Positions 18,484 to 26,683 of a stretch of DNA of 64,000 bases are shown one piece after another (position 1 is the first letter of the stretch; each line of letters opens with the position of its first letter). The translations under genes and the position numbers were made by a program. This stretch comes from Psychrobacillus sp. BL-248-WT-3. Its GTDB lineage: Bacteria; Bacillota; Bacilli; Bacillales_A; Planococcaceae. The stretch spans positions 90,333-154,332 of the forward strand of contig NZ_JABAFC010000004.1 of NCBI RefSeq assembly GCF_012843435.1, read 5' to 3'. A model generated the notes under the pieces. The model searched no databases. It was given only the letters and a program-made list of their open reading frames with translations, and was not told where the DNA came from.

Positions 18484-19629
18484 ATGACGAACAAGAATCT
18501 TGAATTGCAATCGTTAGATGTTATTTTCGATCGAATGGTCGAAGTAATGGATCATTCGAAAAAGGATATATTTATTATAAGCGAACAAAGTCGTCAAAGC
18601 TTCGAGGAAATGAAAGTTGAGTTAGAAATAATTCGCGGAAGCATTGAGGCTGTCATTCTAGAAGGAGACTCGCTTGAGGCAAAGTCGAGACTTGCTCGTA
18701 ATAGATTAGCAGAGGTTTCGAAGAATTTTAACTCATACGATGAACCGCAAGTACGTAGCGCTTACGAAAATGCAAATGAGCTTCAAATTAATCTTTTAAT
18801 CAAACGTAATGAAGAAAAACAACTGAGACAGCGTAGAGATGAACTAGAAAGAAGGTTGCAAGGACTATTAGAAATGATAGAACGTGCAGACCAGCTTGTC
18901 AATCAAGTCAACATTGTCATCAACTATCTTACTTCAGATTTAAAGGAAGTGGGAGAAGCACTTGAAAACGCAAAAATTAAACAGGATTTTACACTGAAAA
19001 TTATTGAAGCACAAGAAGAAGAAAGAAAACGCCTTTCACGAGAAATCCATGATGGTCCTGCCCAAATGCTAGCAAACGTGTTACTAAGAACTGATTTAAT
19101 CAATCTTACGTATCAGCAGCGTGGTGGAGAAGAGGCCATGAAGGAAATTATCGAATTGAAGAGCACTGTGCGCGAAGCACTTTCGGAGGTACGTCGCATT
19201 ATTTATGACTTACGCCCAATGGCCCTAGATGACCTAGGTTTAATCCCGACGCTCCGAAAATACATTGCCACTACGGGAGAATACAATCCCACAAAGAAAA
19301 TACATTTTCAAACATATGGAGAAGAAATACGAATTCAGCCTAAATTTGAAGTAGCCATTTTCCGTTTAATCCAAGAATGTCTGACGAATGGACTAAAACA
19401 CGGTCAGTTTTCCGAAGCATGGGTGAAGGTAGAATGGGTGAAACATAAGATGAACATTATCGTAAAGGATAATGGAATCGGTTTTGATCCAAAAGTGGTA
19501 AAAGAAAAATCATTCGGCTTGATCGGTATGCAAGAGAGAGTCGATTTACTAGAGGGTTCGATGAAAATTTTATCGACCCCAGGAAATGGAACTACTATTT
19601 TGTTTAGTATTCCAATAAATGAGGAATAG
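18484..19629 (+). CDS. degS: Sensor histidine kinase DegS
   Basis: 381 residues from the ATG at 18484, with AAAGGAG nine bases upstream; a preceding in-frame ATG at 18445 has no ribosome site. There is no membrane helix, so this is a cytoplasmic sensor. The N-terminal ~175 residues are Glu/Lys-rich coiled coil (DegS sensor domain). The HisKA_3 box EEERKRLSREIHDGPAQM carries the phospho-acceptor His. The HATPase region has RLIQECLTNGLKHG, VKDNGIGFDP and GLIGMQERVDLL. DegS phosphorylates DegU, controlling exoenzymes, competence and motility. degU follows after 37 bp. Confidence 0.95.
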   Translation: MTNKNLELQSLDVIFDRMVEVMDHSKKDIFIISEQSRQSFEEMKVELEIIRGSIEAVILEGDSLEAKSRLARNRLAEVSKNFNSYDEPQVRSAYENANELQINLLIKRNEEKQLRQRRDELERRLQGLLEMIERADQLVNQVNIVINYLTSDLKEVGEALENAKIKQDFTLKIIEAQEEERKRLSREIHDGPAQMLANVLLRTDLINLTYQQRGGEEAMKEIIELKSTVREALSEVRRIIYDLRPMALDDLGLIPTLRKYIATTGEYNPTKKIHFQTYGEEIRIQPKFEVAIFRLIQECLTNGLKHGQFSEAWVKVEWVKHKMNIIVKDNGIGFDPKVVKEKSFGLIGMQERVDLLEGSMKILSTPGNGTTILFSIPINEE

Positions 19630-19666
19630 AAACTATAGCTGTTTTTTTAATAGGAGGAAATGACCA

Positions 19667-20341
19667 ATGACAAAAATTATCATTATAGATGATCACCAAC
19701 TTTTCCGTGAGGGAGTAAAGAGAATACTAGATTTTGAAGATTCATTTGAAGTAGTAGCAGAAGGTAGCGACGGCAACGACGTTCTACGCTTATATGAGCA
19801 AAACTTACCAGACGTAGTGTTAATGGACATCAACATGCCAACCAAAAACGGCGTAGACGCTACAGAAGAACTAATTGAAAAATTCCCAGATGCAAAAGTA
19901 ATCATGCTTTCTATCCATGATGATGAATCTTACGTATCTCACGCATTGAAAACTGGTGCATTAGGCTATATGTTAAAAGAAATGGATGCTGTGGCAATCG
20001 TTTCAGCGATCAAAGTAGTAGCTAAAGGCGGCTCTTACTTACATCCAAAAGTAACTCGTAATCTAGTATCAGAATTCCGTCGTCTAAGTGAACGCGAAAA
20101 CAAAGGAAACTTCCACCAAACGGAAATCCGTCGCCCATTCCACTTATTAACGAAGCGCGAATGCGAAGTACTACAATTGCTAACTGACGGACAAAGCAAC
20201 CGTACAATTGGAGAAACACTATTCATCTCCGAAAAAACAGTTAAAAACCATGTATCCAGCATTCTTCAAAAAATGAACGTAAATGACCGTACCCAAGCCG
20301 TAGTAACCGGCATCAAAAATGGATGGGTTGAAGTTCGATAA
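19667..20341 (+). CDS. degU: Response regulator DegU
   Basis: 224 residues. The receiver domain has acidic residues IIDDH near the N-terminus and the phospho-acceptor Asp54 in VLMDINMP. A LuxR/NarL-type helix-turn-helix at the C-terminus reads [22 protein letters not shown] and [17 protein letters not shown]. DegU acts on degradative enzymes and competence, and its targets include comF and flagellar genes, both of which are nearby. The first TA-rich segment after the stop leads to a strong terminator. Confidence 0.96.
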   Translation: MTKIIIIDDHQLFREGVKRILDFEDSFEVVAEGSDGNDVLRLYEQNLPDVVLMDINMPTKNGVDATEELIEKFPDAKVIMLSIHDDESYVSHALKTGALGYMLKEMDAVAIVSAIKVVAKGGSYLHPKVTRNLVSEFRRLSERENKGNFHQTEIRRPFHLLTKRECEVLQLLTDGQSNRTIGETLFISEKTVKNHVSSILQKMNVNDRTQAVVTGIKNGWVEVR

Positions 20342-20377
20342 TACTATAATAGATTAATATCGTGTGTAATATGTATG

Positions 20378-20409
20378 CCCCTCCAGATTTTTTTGCTGGA
20401 GGGGTTTTT
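20378..20409 (+). terminator. Terminator after degU
   Basis: CCCCTCCAG and CTGGAGGGG form a perfect 9-bp stem around a T-rich loop and are followed by TTTTT. Confidence 0.9.
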
Positions 20410-20446
20410 GGTTTTGGGGAAACAGAATTTATAGGGCACAGGTAAG

Positions 20447-20700
20447 AACCTTGCGGAAACGGGAGACAACCTTGCAGAGATGAGTGAGAACCTTGCGGAG
20501 ACGAGATAGAACTTTGCAGAGATGGAGTCAAACCTTGCGGAGACGAGCACAAACCTTGCACAAACGAAAAAATCTTGTGAAGACGTGTTAGAACCTTGCG
20601 GTGATGAGTGGGAACCTTGCAGAGACGAGATAGAACCTTGCAGAGATGAAGTCAAACCTTGCGGAGACGAGCACAAACCTTGCACAAACACAAAACCTAG
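20447..20700. repeat. 21-bp periodic repeat array A (anchor AACCTTGC)
   Basis: The 8-mer AACCTTGC, or a one- or two-base variant, begins at 20447, 20468, 20489, 20510, 20531, 20552, 20571, 20592, 20613, 20634, 20655 and 20676. All steps are 21 bp except one of 19. Filler between anchors is mostly RGAGAYGAGNNAG. The segment around 20484-20565 is repeated at 20608-20689 (offset 124 bp), so the array grew by a larger internal duplication. It lies between the degU terminator and the convergent NERD gene. The 19-bp step breaks the reading frame, so ORFs drawn through it are unlikely to be genes. Confidence 0.9.
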
Positions 20701-20731
20701 GTGATGCCCTAATAATTGCTCGCTCCCCATC

Positions 20732-21652
20732 TTATTCTTTCCAAACAAAATATCTTTTCCGACCATTTTCATGGCCTTCTATATTTGTAAAACTATTTAA
20801 TAACCTCGATGCTGTATAGGGAGAGTTTACTAAACAAAAATGTTGGAAATCTTTAACGGTCATTCTGGATTTCACTAGTAAAAAGTATTCTCTAATTGCT
20901 ACCTTATGAGCCCCTCGATCAGTCTTCCCACACTTCCCACATTTCCATGTAGAGTAGTGCCGCTCCATCCCCAAAACCCCACACCTTGGACACTCGACTC
21001 CACGCACCAAATCTCCCGGAGCGATTCGATAATACTCGCATAAAGGCGGCATGACATATGGTGATAGACTTCTCGCGATTAAAGAAACAATCTCATTAAA
21101 CTTACCCAGTTTAATTGGCTCGGCCAATCCATTACCATGCATTTGATAGATTCTCTCGATCATGCTTTCTAGTTTGAAAATTGGATAGTTGGAGGGTTTT
21201 TCGCGGATGCGACTGGACTTGGCGGTCATGATGATGGCACCGGTCACCTTCATGGTGGGGCACACGTCTCGTAGAAATTCTTTTAGGAAGCGGATATGAC
21301 GCGTTAATTGAAAATAGGGGTTGGGAAAGGGAGTTTCAATTCCGTCTACTTCTTTATAAAACTCTTCGTCTTTAAAATACAAATTGCCGTTCATGTTTTT
21401 GGACTCGATAACCATACAGCAGCGGTCACTCACTATTAAGCAATCAATCTGTATTTTCCATTCCTCTAACAGCAAGCCAACATTTGAAAATACATGATAG
21501 TTTCCTTCTAATCTTAATTCCTCGAGCTTCCCGAGTAACCGATCTTCACCGCGCTCGCCTGCTTCACTCCGCCGAATATCCTCTGTCACGAACATAAATT
21601 GGTCGTGCTCACATGACAATCTTTTTAATAAAATCTTCTGTGTTGGGTACAA
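20732..21652 (-). CDS. NERD-domain protein with C-terminal zinc ribbon
   Basis: 306 residues starting at TTG (21652) behind a strong GGAGGTGA with nine-base spacing. The NERD (nuclease-related) domain spans about residues 35-150: GERGEDRLLGKLEEL, HVFSNVGLL, QIDCLIVSDRCCMVIESKNMNG and PYFQLTRHIRFLKEFL. The D...E-x-K arrangement (QIDCLIV, VIESKN) is the nuclease-like core. A Cys4 ribbon is near residues 222-245 (CPRCG, CGKCG). NERD proteins are inferred DNA-processing enzymes, and their role in Bacillales is not established. It converges on degU across repeat array A. Confidence 0.82.
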   Translation of the reverse strand: MYPTQKILLKRLSCEHDQFMFVTEDIRRSEAGERGEDRLLGKLEELRLEGNYHVFSNVGLLLEEWKIQIDCLIVSDRCCMVIESKNMNGNLYFKDEEFYKEVDGIETPFPNPYFQLTRHIRFLKEFLRDVCPTMKVTGAIIMTAKSSRIREKPSNYPIFKLESMIERIYQMHGNGLAEPIKLGKFNEIVSLIARSLSPYVMPPLCEYYRIAPGDLVRGVECPRCGVLGMERHYSTWKCGKCGKTDRGAHKVAIREYFLLVKSRMTVKDFQHFCLVNSPYTASRLLNSFTNIEGHENGRKRYFVWKE

Positions 21653-21786
21653 TAAACTTATTCACCTCCATTCTACATATATCTTACTTCAAACGTCTGA
21701 AAATTTCATTATTTTGAATATCGAAACTTATTCGTTGAGTTTTCGTCCTAACTATGACAAAATAACCAACAGCAGGAGGGAAACAG

Positions 21787-22368
21787 ATGAGACTTATAAT
21801 ACAAGGACTTACTCTTGCGGCACTTACACTAGTACTTGCTGCATGTAACGATAAAGAAGAAGTAAATTCAGAGGCGGGATCTGTAAATGATGGTGCTCCA
21901 TCACAGTCAGAATCAGCACTAGACCACGGCGTCAAGGACAAATCAGACGTAGGCTTCGAAATGTCTTCTGACGGAAATGTGGAAGAGGCAGCCAATGTCC
22001 CTGAAAAGGAAAAAACGGCAGTATTAAATGCATTCAACGAATATATCGAAGCATTTAACGAAGAGAATATCGACCGTTACCTGAGTGTAATCTCTAAAAA
22101 ACCAGAGGGCTTCAACTATGAGGACGATAAAAAGATGGTAATCGAAACCTTCGAAAACTATGATACGGTACGTACAGCCGAAGATGTGACTATTATCGAA
22201 TATAATGATAAAGAGGCGCAGGTTTACTCTAATCTTCATATTGCCCTTCATGAGCCAGGGTCAGGTGCAAAGCTTGATCGAAATGGTCGCCAGGTGACTG
22301 TTTTTGCGAAGGAAGAAGGCAAATGGTTGGTAACAAGTGTCTATTTCATAGGCGAAACATCTGAATAA
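21787..22368 (+). CDS. Putative lipoprotein with NTF2-like C-terminal domain
   Basis: 193 residues. A lipoprotein signal ends in the lipobox LVLAAC (Cys20). An acidic Ser/Asp/Glu-rich linker follows to about residue 75. A ~110-residue C-terminal domain (TAVLNAFNEYIEAFNEENIDRYLSV ... YNDKEAQVYSNLHI ... GRQVTVFAKEEGKWLVTSVYF) has the layout of SnoaL/NTF2-like folds. The function is unknown. The ribosome site GGAGGG is strong, and the gene is closed by a terminator, so it is probably monocistronic. Confidence 0.75.
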   Translation: MRLIIQGLTLAALTLVLAACNDKEEVNSEAGSVNDGAPSQSESALDHGVKDKSDVGFEMSSDGNVEEAANVPEKEKTAVLNAFNEYIEAFNEENIDRYLSVISKKPEGFNYEDDKKMVIETFENYDTVRTAEDVTIIEYNDKEAQVYSNLHIALHEPGSGAKLDRNGRQVTVFAKEEGKWLVTSVYFIGETSE

Positions 22369-22378
22369 TGAACCACTT

Positions 22379-22418
22379 CCCCAACGTATATGATAAATAT
22401 CATGGTTGGGGTCTTTTT
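22379..22418 (+). terminator. Terminator after the lipoprotein gene
   Basis: Stem CCCCAAC/GTTGGGG with an inner ATGAT/ATCAT pairing is followed by TCTTTTT. Confidence 0.85.
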
Positions 22419-22475
22419 ATGCTTTCTTTTCCTATCCAGATTAAGTAAACTAGAGTTAGGAGAGTGATTTCTTAT

Positions 22476-23327
22476 ATGACGAAAACGGTAGTAGTAACGG
22501 ATAGCACAGCGTATATCCCTGAAGAAATACGAGCAAGCTTGAATATTCAAATGGTTCCTCTAAGTGTCGTGATAGGAAACGAGACTTATAGAGAAGAAAT
22601 AGATATTAATACAACAGAATTTTACGATAAAATCAGAAATGAAAAAGCACTTCCAAAAACCTCACAACCGTCTCTAGGAAACTTCGTAACCACCTTCGAA
22701 AATTTGGAGAAGGATTATGACTCCATCATTTCGGTTCATCTATCTAGTGGTATCAGCGGGACATTAGCTGGAGCAGAACAAGCGGGTGGAATGGTAGAAG
22801 GAATCGATGTCCACACATTCGATACAGAGATTTCCTGTATGGTACAAGGCTTCTACGTAATACGTGCTGCCGAAATGGCACAGGCAGGAGAAACGCCTGA
22901 AGCAATTCTTCAAGAGCTGAACAAAATGAAGCAATCCATGCGTGCGTATTTCATGGTAGATAACCTGGATCATCTTCACCGCGGAGGTCGTCTAAATGGC
23001 TTTGAGCGTGTTATTGGTTCAGTTCTTCAAGTGAAACCAATCCTTCATTTTGAAAATAAAGTCATCGTTCCTTTTGAAAAAGTTCGTACGCGCAAAAAAG
23101 CGATGAAGCGAATTGCAGACATGCTAGAAGAAGACGCTAAAAAATACGATAAAATCAAGGCTACTATCATTCATGCAAACAACGAAGAAGAGGCTAATGC
23201 ATGGAAGATACTTCTCGAGGCAATCATGCCAAACGTTGAATTTACGATTAGCTACTTTGGACCGGTTATCGGTACGCACCTTGGAGAAGGATCCATGGGG
23301 CTAGGCTGGTACCACGTCGAGTCGTAA
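22476..23327 (+). CDS. degV: DegV family fatty-acid-binding protein
   Basis: 283 residues from the ATG at 22476 (AGGAGA 12 bases upstream); an in-frame GTG at 22464 abuts that Shine-Dalgarno and is not used. DegV motifs: VTDSTAYIPEEI, VPLSV, KTSQPSLGNF, SVHLSSGISGT, DTEISCMVQGF, MVDNLDHLHRGGRL and KPILHFENK. DegV proteins (FakB-like) bind a fatty acid and can deliver it to FakA for phosphorylation. The stop overlaps the comFA start by one base, as part of the degSU-to-comF order. Confidence 0.92.
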   Translation: MTKTVVVTDSTAYIPEEIRASLNIQMVPLSVVIGNETYREEIDINTTEFYDKIRNEKALPKTSQPSLGNFVTTFENLEKDYDSIISVHLSSGISGTLAGAEQAGGMVEGIDVHTFDTEISCMVQGFYVIRAAEMAQAGETPEAILQELNKMKQSMRAYFMVDNLDHLHRGGRLNGFERVIGSVLQVKPILHFENKVIVPFEKVRTRKKAMKRIADMLEEDAKKYDKIKATIIHANNEEEANAWKILLEAIMPNVEFTISYFGPVIGTHLGEGSMGLGWYHVES

Positions 23328-24664
23328 TGATGAACGAGCAATTACAACAATTTCTCACTGGACGAATATGGCTTCGCGCACATACATCATTTCCGCGCGA
23401 GGTCATTGACGACCATATCCACAGCGGCCACATTCACCTCAAGCCAGGAATTGAAACAATACATTCCCACTCAATATTCCAATCAAACAAGTACATCTGC
23501 AATCGATGCCACAACATAAACCCATCCCTATTTTACTCATTTCCATGTTCCCGTTGTAATCAAACCTGTACCTATTGTCGCCATTGCATCCGCATGGGAC
23601 GAGTTAGCAGCTGTTCTGAGCTAATGACGTGGGTAAAAGAGCCAGCGAAAGGAACGACAAAGGACGTTTTTAACTGGAACGGTCAGCTAACGCCACTTCA
23701 GCAAAAGGCAAGTGAGGAACTTCTACGAAGTGTCCAAAACAATCAATCTCACCTCTTGCATGCTGTTTGTGGAGCAGGTAAAACGGAGCTGCTCTTCCCG
23801 TCGATCTATGCCTCTCTACAGGCCGGTAAACGCGTATGTGTTGCTGCGCCAAGAACAGATGTCATTTTAGAGCTGTTTCCCCGATTCCAAAAGGTATTCC
23901 CAAAAACAATTATTCATGCACTCTATGGAGGAGCCCCAGACCAGGAAGGCTTTGCCACATTAGTATTAGCAACAACCCATCAGCTATATCGCTTCGAGCA
24001 TGCGTTTGACGTTGTCTTTGTAGATGAGGCGGATGCTTTTCCGTACTACGCAGACAAAACGCTCCAGCAGGCGGTTATCAAAGCAGGAAAGCCAGAAGCG
24101 GCTATTCACTATGTGACTGCCACGCCCACAGATTCCCTTCAAACAACTAACCAATCCATTCTCTCTATGCGTTATCACGGGTATCCTTTGCCAGTACCAC
24201 GATTCGATAGTCTTTTTGGGTATACGAAACAATTAAAAAAGGGAAAGGTACCAAAAAAGCTGCAACAATGGATAGACGATAACATCCAAAACAACATCCC
24301 ATTTCTCGTATTCCTGCCAACGATAGAAATGCTTGAGCAATTCCCAGGAGACCTGCCTAGGGTTCACGCAGAGCATCCAGAACGTAAAGAACGAGTGATG
24401 CAGCTTCGAGAAAAGAAAGTACCTGGGCTATTGACCACTACGATTTTAGAGAGAGGGATAACGATAGAAAATGTTCATGTTGCGGTAGTGGGAGCAGAAC
24501 AGGCCATTTTCACTGCTAGCGCACTAATTCAAATAAGCGGGAGAGTAGGGCGTTCAAGCTCCCACCCTGATGGTGACATTGTGTTCTTTCACCATGGGGT
24601 CAGTCACGCGATGGATGAGGCAAAGGACGAGATTGAAAGGTGGAATGAGCTATCGTTTGTTTAA
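23327..24664 (+). CDS. comFA: Competence DNA-uptake helicase ComFA
   Basis: 445 residues. A Cys-rich zinc region at residues 58-87 (CNRC, CSRCNQTCTYCRHC) is followed by a DEAD-like ATPase. Walker A is AVCGAGKTELL, Walker B/DEAD is VFVDEADAF, motif III is TATPT, and motifs V-VI are TTTILERGITIENVHVAV and QISGRVGRSSSHPDG. ComFA helps pull single-stranded DNA into the cytoplasm during transformation. It is translationally coupled to degV (TAATG). Two consecutive ATGs (23327, 23330) could both serve as starts. Confidence 0.94.
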   Translation: MMNEQLQQFLTGRIWLRAHTSFPREVIDDHIHSGHIHLKPGIETIHSHSIFQSNKYICNRCHNINPSLFYSFPCSRCNQTCTYCRHCIRMGRVSSCSELMTWVKEPAKGTTKDVFNWNGQLTPLQQKASEELLRSVQNNQSHLLHAVCGAGKTELLFPSIYASLQAGKRVCVAAPRTDVILELFPRFQKVFPKTIIHALYGGAPDQEGFATLVLATTHQLYRFEHAFDVVFVDEADAFPYYADKTLQQAVIKAGKPEAAIHYVTATPTDSLQTTNQSILSMRYHGYPLPVPRFDSLFGYTKQLKKGKVPKKLQQWIDDNIQNNIPFLVFLPTIEMLEQFPGDLPRVHAEHPERKERVMQLREKKVPGLLTTTILERGITIENVHVAVVGAEQAIFTASALIQISGRVGRSSSHPDGDIVFFHHGVSHAMDEAKDEIERWNELSFV

Positions 24665-25269
24665 TTTGTGGCAGTAAGTTTACGGTTCCTGCCACTTGGA
24701 GAAGGTTATTTCTCTATGAAACGGAGAGTGCTTGCTGCGACCGGTGCTTGCAGAAATTTGAAAAAGCCGATACGGTATTTGATTTCTCAGATTTTATTGG
24801 AACGACATACGAGGGGGCTGTCGATCGAGTGACCTCCATTTTTACTTATAATGAAGCGATGAAAGACTATCTTCACCAATATAAGTTTCTACAGGATGTT
24901 GCACTTGCTAATGTTTTTGCAGGGGAATTAAAAGCAATACCTATGCATGGAATAGTAGTCCCCATTCCAATGCACCCAGAGAAGTTAAAGGAAAGAACCT
25001 TTTCTCAAGTGGAGGAGTTATTAAACCATGCAGACATAGCATTCCAAAATCTCCTTACGAAAGTTAATTCCAGCGAGCAAGGGAAAAAGTCGAAAAAGGA
25101 ACGCTTGGAGGCTGAGACTTTATTCGAACTAATCCACGAAGTAGAACCAACACACTATATTTTATTTGATGATATATACACGACTGGCGCAACGGTCCAT
25201 CAGGCAGCCAAGTTATTGGAAGATGCTGGTGCAACGAGCGTGGAGGCCATCACTTTAATAAAAGGCTAA
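24652..25269 (+). CDS. comFC: ComFC phosphoribosyltransferase-like competence protein, start codon unclear
   Basis: The frame is open from 24649 to 25269. The conserved N-terminal zinc pair CLIC...CDRC is encoded at 24658-24744, upstream of the first canonical start (TTG at 24748). Between the in-frame TGA at 24646 and that TTG there is no ATG, GTG or TTG; only ATC (24652) and ATT (24664) are near-cognate. Removing one T from the TTT at 24656-24658 would join the frame to the ATG at 24645 and give MSYRCLIC, as expected for ComFC. The PRPP-binding motif ILFDDIYTTGATV is intact near the C-terminus. The second CxxC pair of B. subtilis ComFC is absent here. ComFC acts with ComFA in DNA uptake. 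The chosen start is provisional. Confidence 0.7.
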   Translation: MVCLICGSKFTVPATWRRLFLYETESACCDRCLQKFEKADTVFDFSDFIGTTYEGAVDRVTSIFTYNEAMKDYLHQYKFLQDVALANVFAGELKAIPMHGIVVPIPMHPEKLKERTFSQVEELLNHADIAFQNLLTKVNSSEQGKKSKKERLEAETLFELIHEVEPTHYILFDDIYTTGATVHQAAKLLEDAGATSVEAITLIKG

Positions 25270-25280
25270 TCTGCCGATAT
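25255..25280 (+). promoter_or_regulatory. Candidate sigma-D promoter before yvyF
   Basis: A perfect sigma-D -10 box GCCGATAT (25273-25280) lies 14 bp after TTAA (25255-25258; consensus TAAA). It overlaps the end of comFC and is placed to drive yvyF-flgM-flgN-flgK-flgL. Confidence 0.6.
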
Positions 25281-25315
25281 AATACATAACGAGCAGAAAT
25301 AGTGGAGGTATGGTC

Positions 25316-25723
25316 ATGGGAGAGCTAAAGAATTGTCCGACATGTGGCGAGTTTTTTAACTATACTGGGTTAAGAGAAGTATGTAATCCTTGTGCAATGA
25401 ATGAAGAAAAGCAATACGAGATTGTTTATCGATTTCTAAGAAAACGAGAAAATCGTGCAGCTACCGTGAAACGTATTGTAGAAGCAACCGGAGTGGAAGA
25501 GTCACTTTTACATAAATGGGTTCGTAAAGGGAGACTACAGCCAGCGATGTTCCCGAATCTTGGGTATCCTTGTGACAGCTGTGGTAAATTGACTCAAGTA
25601 GGAAAGCTCTGTGGGAAATGCACAGAGGAGCTAAAGTCAGGTTTACGTCAGTTCGATGCAGCAAAAGAATTCCGAGACAAAGTAAATAACCAAGAAGCAG
25701 TCTATTATAAGGATCAAAAATAA
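25316..25723 (+). CDS. yvyF: Flagellar-operon protein YvyF
   Basis: 135 residues from the ATG at 25316 (GGAGG at 25304-25308, ideal spacing); the ATG at 25310 is too close. The protein has two Cys pairs at the N-terminus (CPTC, CNPC) and two near the C-terminus (CDSC, CGKC), consistent with zinc binding. Between them is a helical segment RAATVKRIVEATGVEESLLHKWVRKGRL that looks like a small DNA-binding or winged motif. It is the conserved gene between comFC and flgM in Bacillus. Its molecular role is unknown. Confidence 0.88.
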   Translation: MGELKNCPTCGEFFNYTGLREVCNPCAMNEEKQYEIVYRFLRKRENRAATVKRIVEATGVEESLLHKWVRKGRLQPAMFPNLGYPCDSCGKLTQVGKLCGKCTEELKSGLRQFDAAKEFRDKVNNQEAVYYKDQK

Positions 25724-25752
25724 CTCTCACCTAGTGTGGGAGTTTTTTTGTA
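25722..25752 (+). terminator. Terminator between yvyF and flgM
   Basis: AACTCTCAC pairs with GTGGGAGTT (one G-U pair) and is followed by seven T. It would separate yvyF transcripts from the flgM promoter. Confidence 0.75.
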
Positions 25753-25834
25753 GTTCTATATGCTTAAAAAAAGTTTCTGATGCTCTTATAATAAGACTCT
25801 TTGCCTATTCCAATCATTTCCTTCAAAAGAACTC

Positions 25835-25861
25835 TAAACACTCGCGAAAATAAACCGAAAT
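25835..25861 (+). promoter_or_regulatory. Candidate sigma-D promoter of flgM
   Basis: TAAA (25835-25838), a 15-bp spacer and ACCGAAAT (25854-25861) match the sigma-D consensus TAAA-N14-16-GCCGATAT at ten of twelve positions. The site is about 40 bp before the flgM start. FlgM inhibits sigma-D, so this would close the known feedback loop. Confidence 0.65.
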
Positions 25862-25899
25862 AAACAATAGACAATTTTATGAACGAAAGGGGAATGTAT

Positions 25900-26163
25900 A
25901 TGAAAATCACCAACCATGGTGTTAATCAAATCAATCCATACCAACGTAATCAAATGCAAGTAGGAAAAACTCAGCAAACGATGAAGCAGGCCGCTGACCA
26001 ATTAGAAATCTCATCCGCAGCAAAAAGCATGCAGACGAAATCTCCAGTGGAAGTAGAACAGGCGGAACGTGTAGCAGCTATTAAAGCAGATATCGAAGCA
26101 GGCACTTACAAAGTGGATGCGAAGCGGCTAGCTACAAATATTTTAAAATATTATCAAATCTAA
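25900..26163 (+). CDS. flgM: Anti-sigma-D factor FlgM
   Basis: 87 residues from the ATG at 25900, with AAAGGGGA upstream; in-frame ATGs at 25879 and 25894 fit the ribosome site less well. The N-terminus is disordered and polar (KITNHGVNQINPYQRNQMQ). The C-terminal sigma-binding region reads DQLEISSAAKSMQ ... ERVAAIKADIEAGTYKVDAKRLATNILKYY, the standard FlgM pattern. It holds sigma-D inactive until hook completion. flgN follows after 13 bp. Confidence 0.93.
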   Translation: MKITNHGVNQINPYQRNQMQVGKTQQTMKQAADQLEISSAAKSMQTKSPVEVEQAERVAAIKADIEAGTYKVDAKRLATNILKYYQI

Positions 26164-26176
26164 AGGAGACCCGAGC

Positions 26177-26671
26177 ATGTCCATCGAAAATATTCTGCAC
26201 TCTCTAACGAACTTAAATATGCTTCACAAAAGTTTATTAGACATTGCATACAAAAAAACAGAAGCAATCAAAACGGGGGACATGGACAGTCTTAACAAGC
26301 TGCTCAAGGATGAGCAAGCGCACGTAGCCGGTATTTCTCAGCTAGAGCAACAGCGTCAATTAGGGGTAACGGATTACCTTCGAGCAAAAGGAATTGCTCC
26401 AATCGACAACCCAACTGTAGCCCATGTCTTAGAAAACACCAACACCGAGAAAGAAAAGGAGCAGCTAAGTGCTGCACGAAACCAGCTTCTTCTCACATTA
26501 GGAACACTGAAAGACCAAAACGACCTAAACCAAAAGCTAACATTCCAATCACTACAATTCGTCAATATGACGCTAGATATGCTACGACCAAAGCCAGACC
26601 AAATAAACTACTCGAAGAACGAAGTAAAAGGCCCTTCCAAGGATAAATCATACTTCGATTCACAAGCTTAA
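26177..26671 (+). CDS. flgN: Flagellar chaperone FlgN
   Basis: 164 residues, entirely helical by composition, with the FlgN pattern: an N-terminal segment LHSLTNLNMLHKSLLDIAYKKTEAIKTGDMDSLNKLLKDEQ followed by long amphipathic helices. It binds the hook-associated proteins FlgK and FlgL before export, and both are encoded next. RBS AAAGGAGA; 12 bp to flgK. Confidence 0.88.
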   Translation: MSIENILHSLTNLNMLHKSLLDIAYKKTEAIKTGDMDSLNKLLKDEQAHVAGISQLEQQRQLGVTDYLRAKGIAPIDNPTVAHVLENTNTEKEKEQLSAARNQLLLTLGTLKDQNDLNQKLTFQSLQFVNMTLDMLRPKPDQINYSKNEVKGPSKDKSYFDSQA

Positions 26672-26683
26672 GGAGGCTAACCC

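Noticed and set aside
20447..20700. CRISPR array
   Set aside because: Spacing is only ~21 bp per full unit with similar fillers. There are no unique spacers of 30 bp and no cas genes in the window. The same applies to the other three arrays.
20313..20772. Minus-strand ORFs with QGxxSSPQG repeats and a + strand 60-codon ORF through array A
   Set aside because: The array has a 19-bp step, the minus ORFs cross the degU terminator, and no ribosome site fits.
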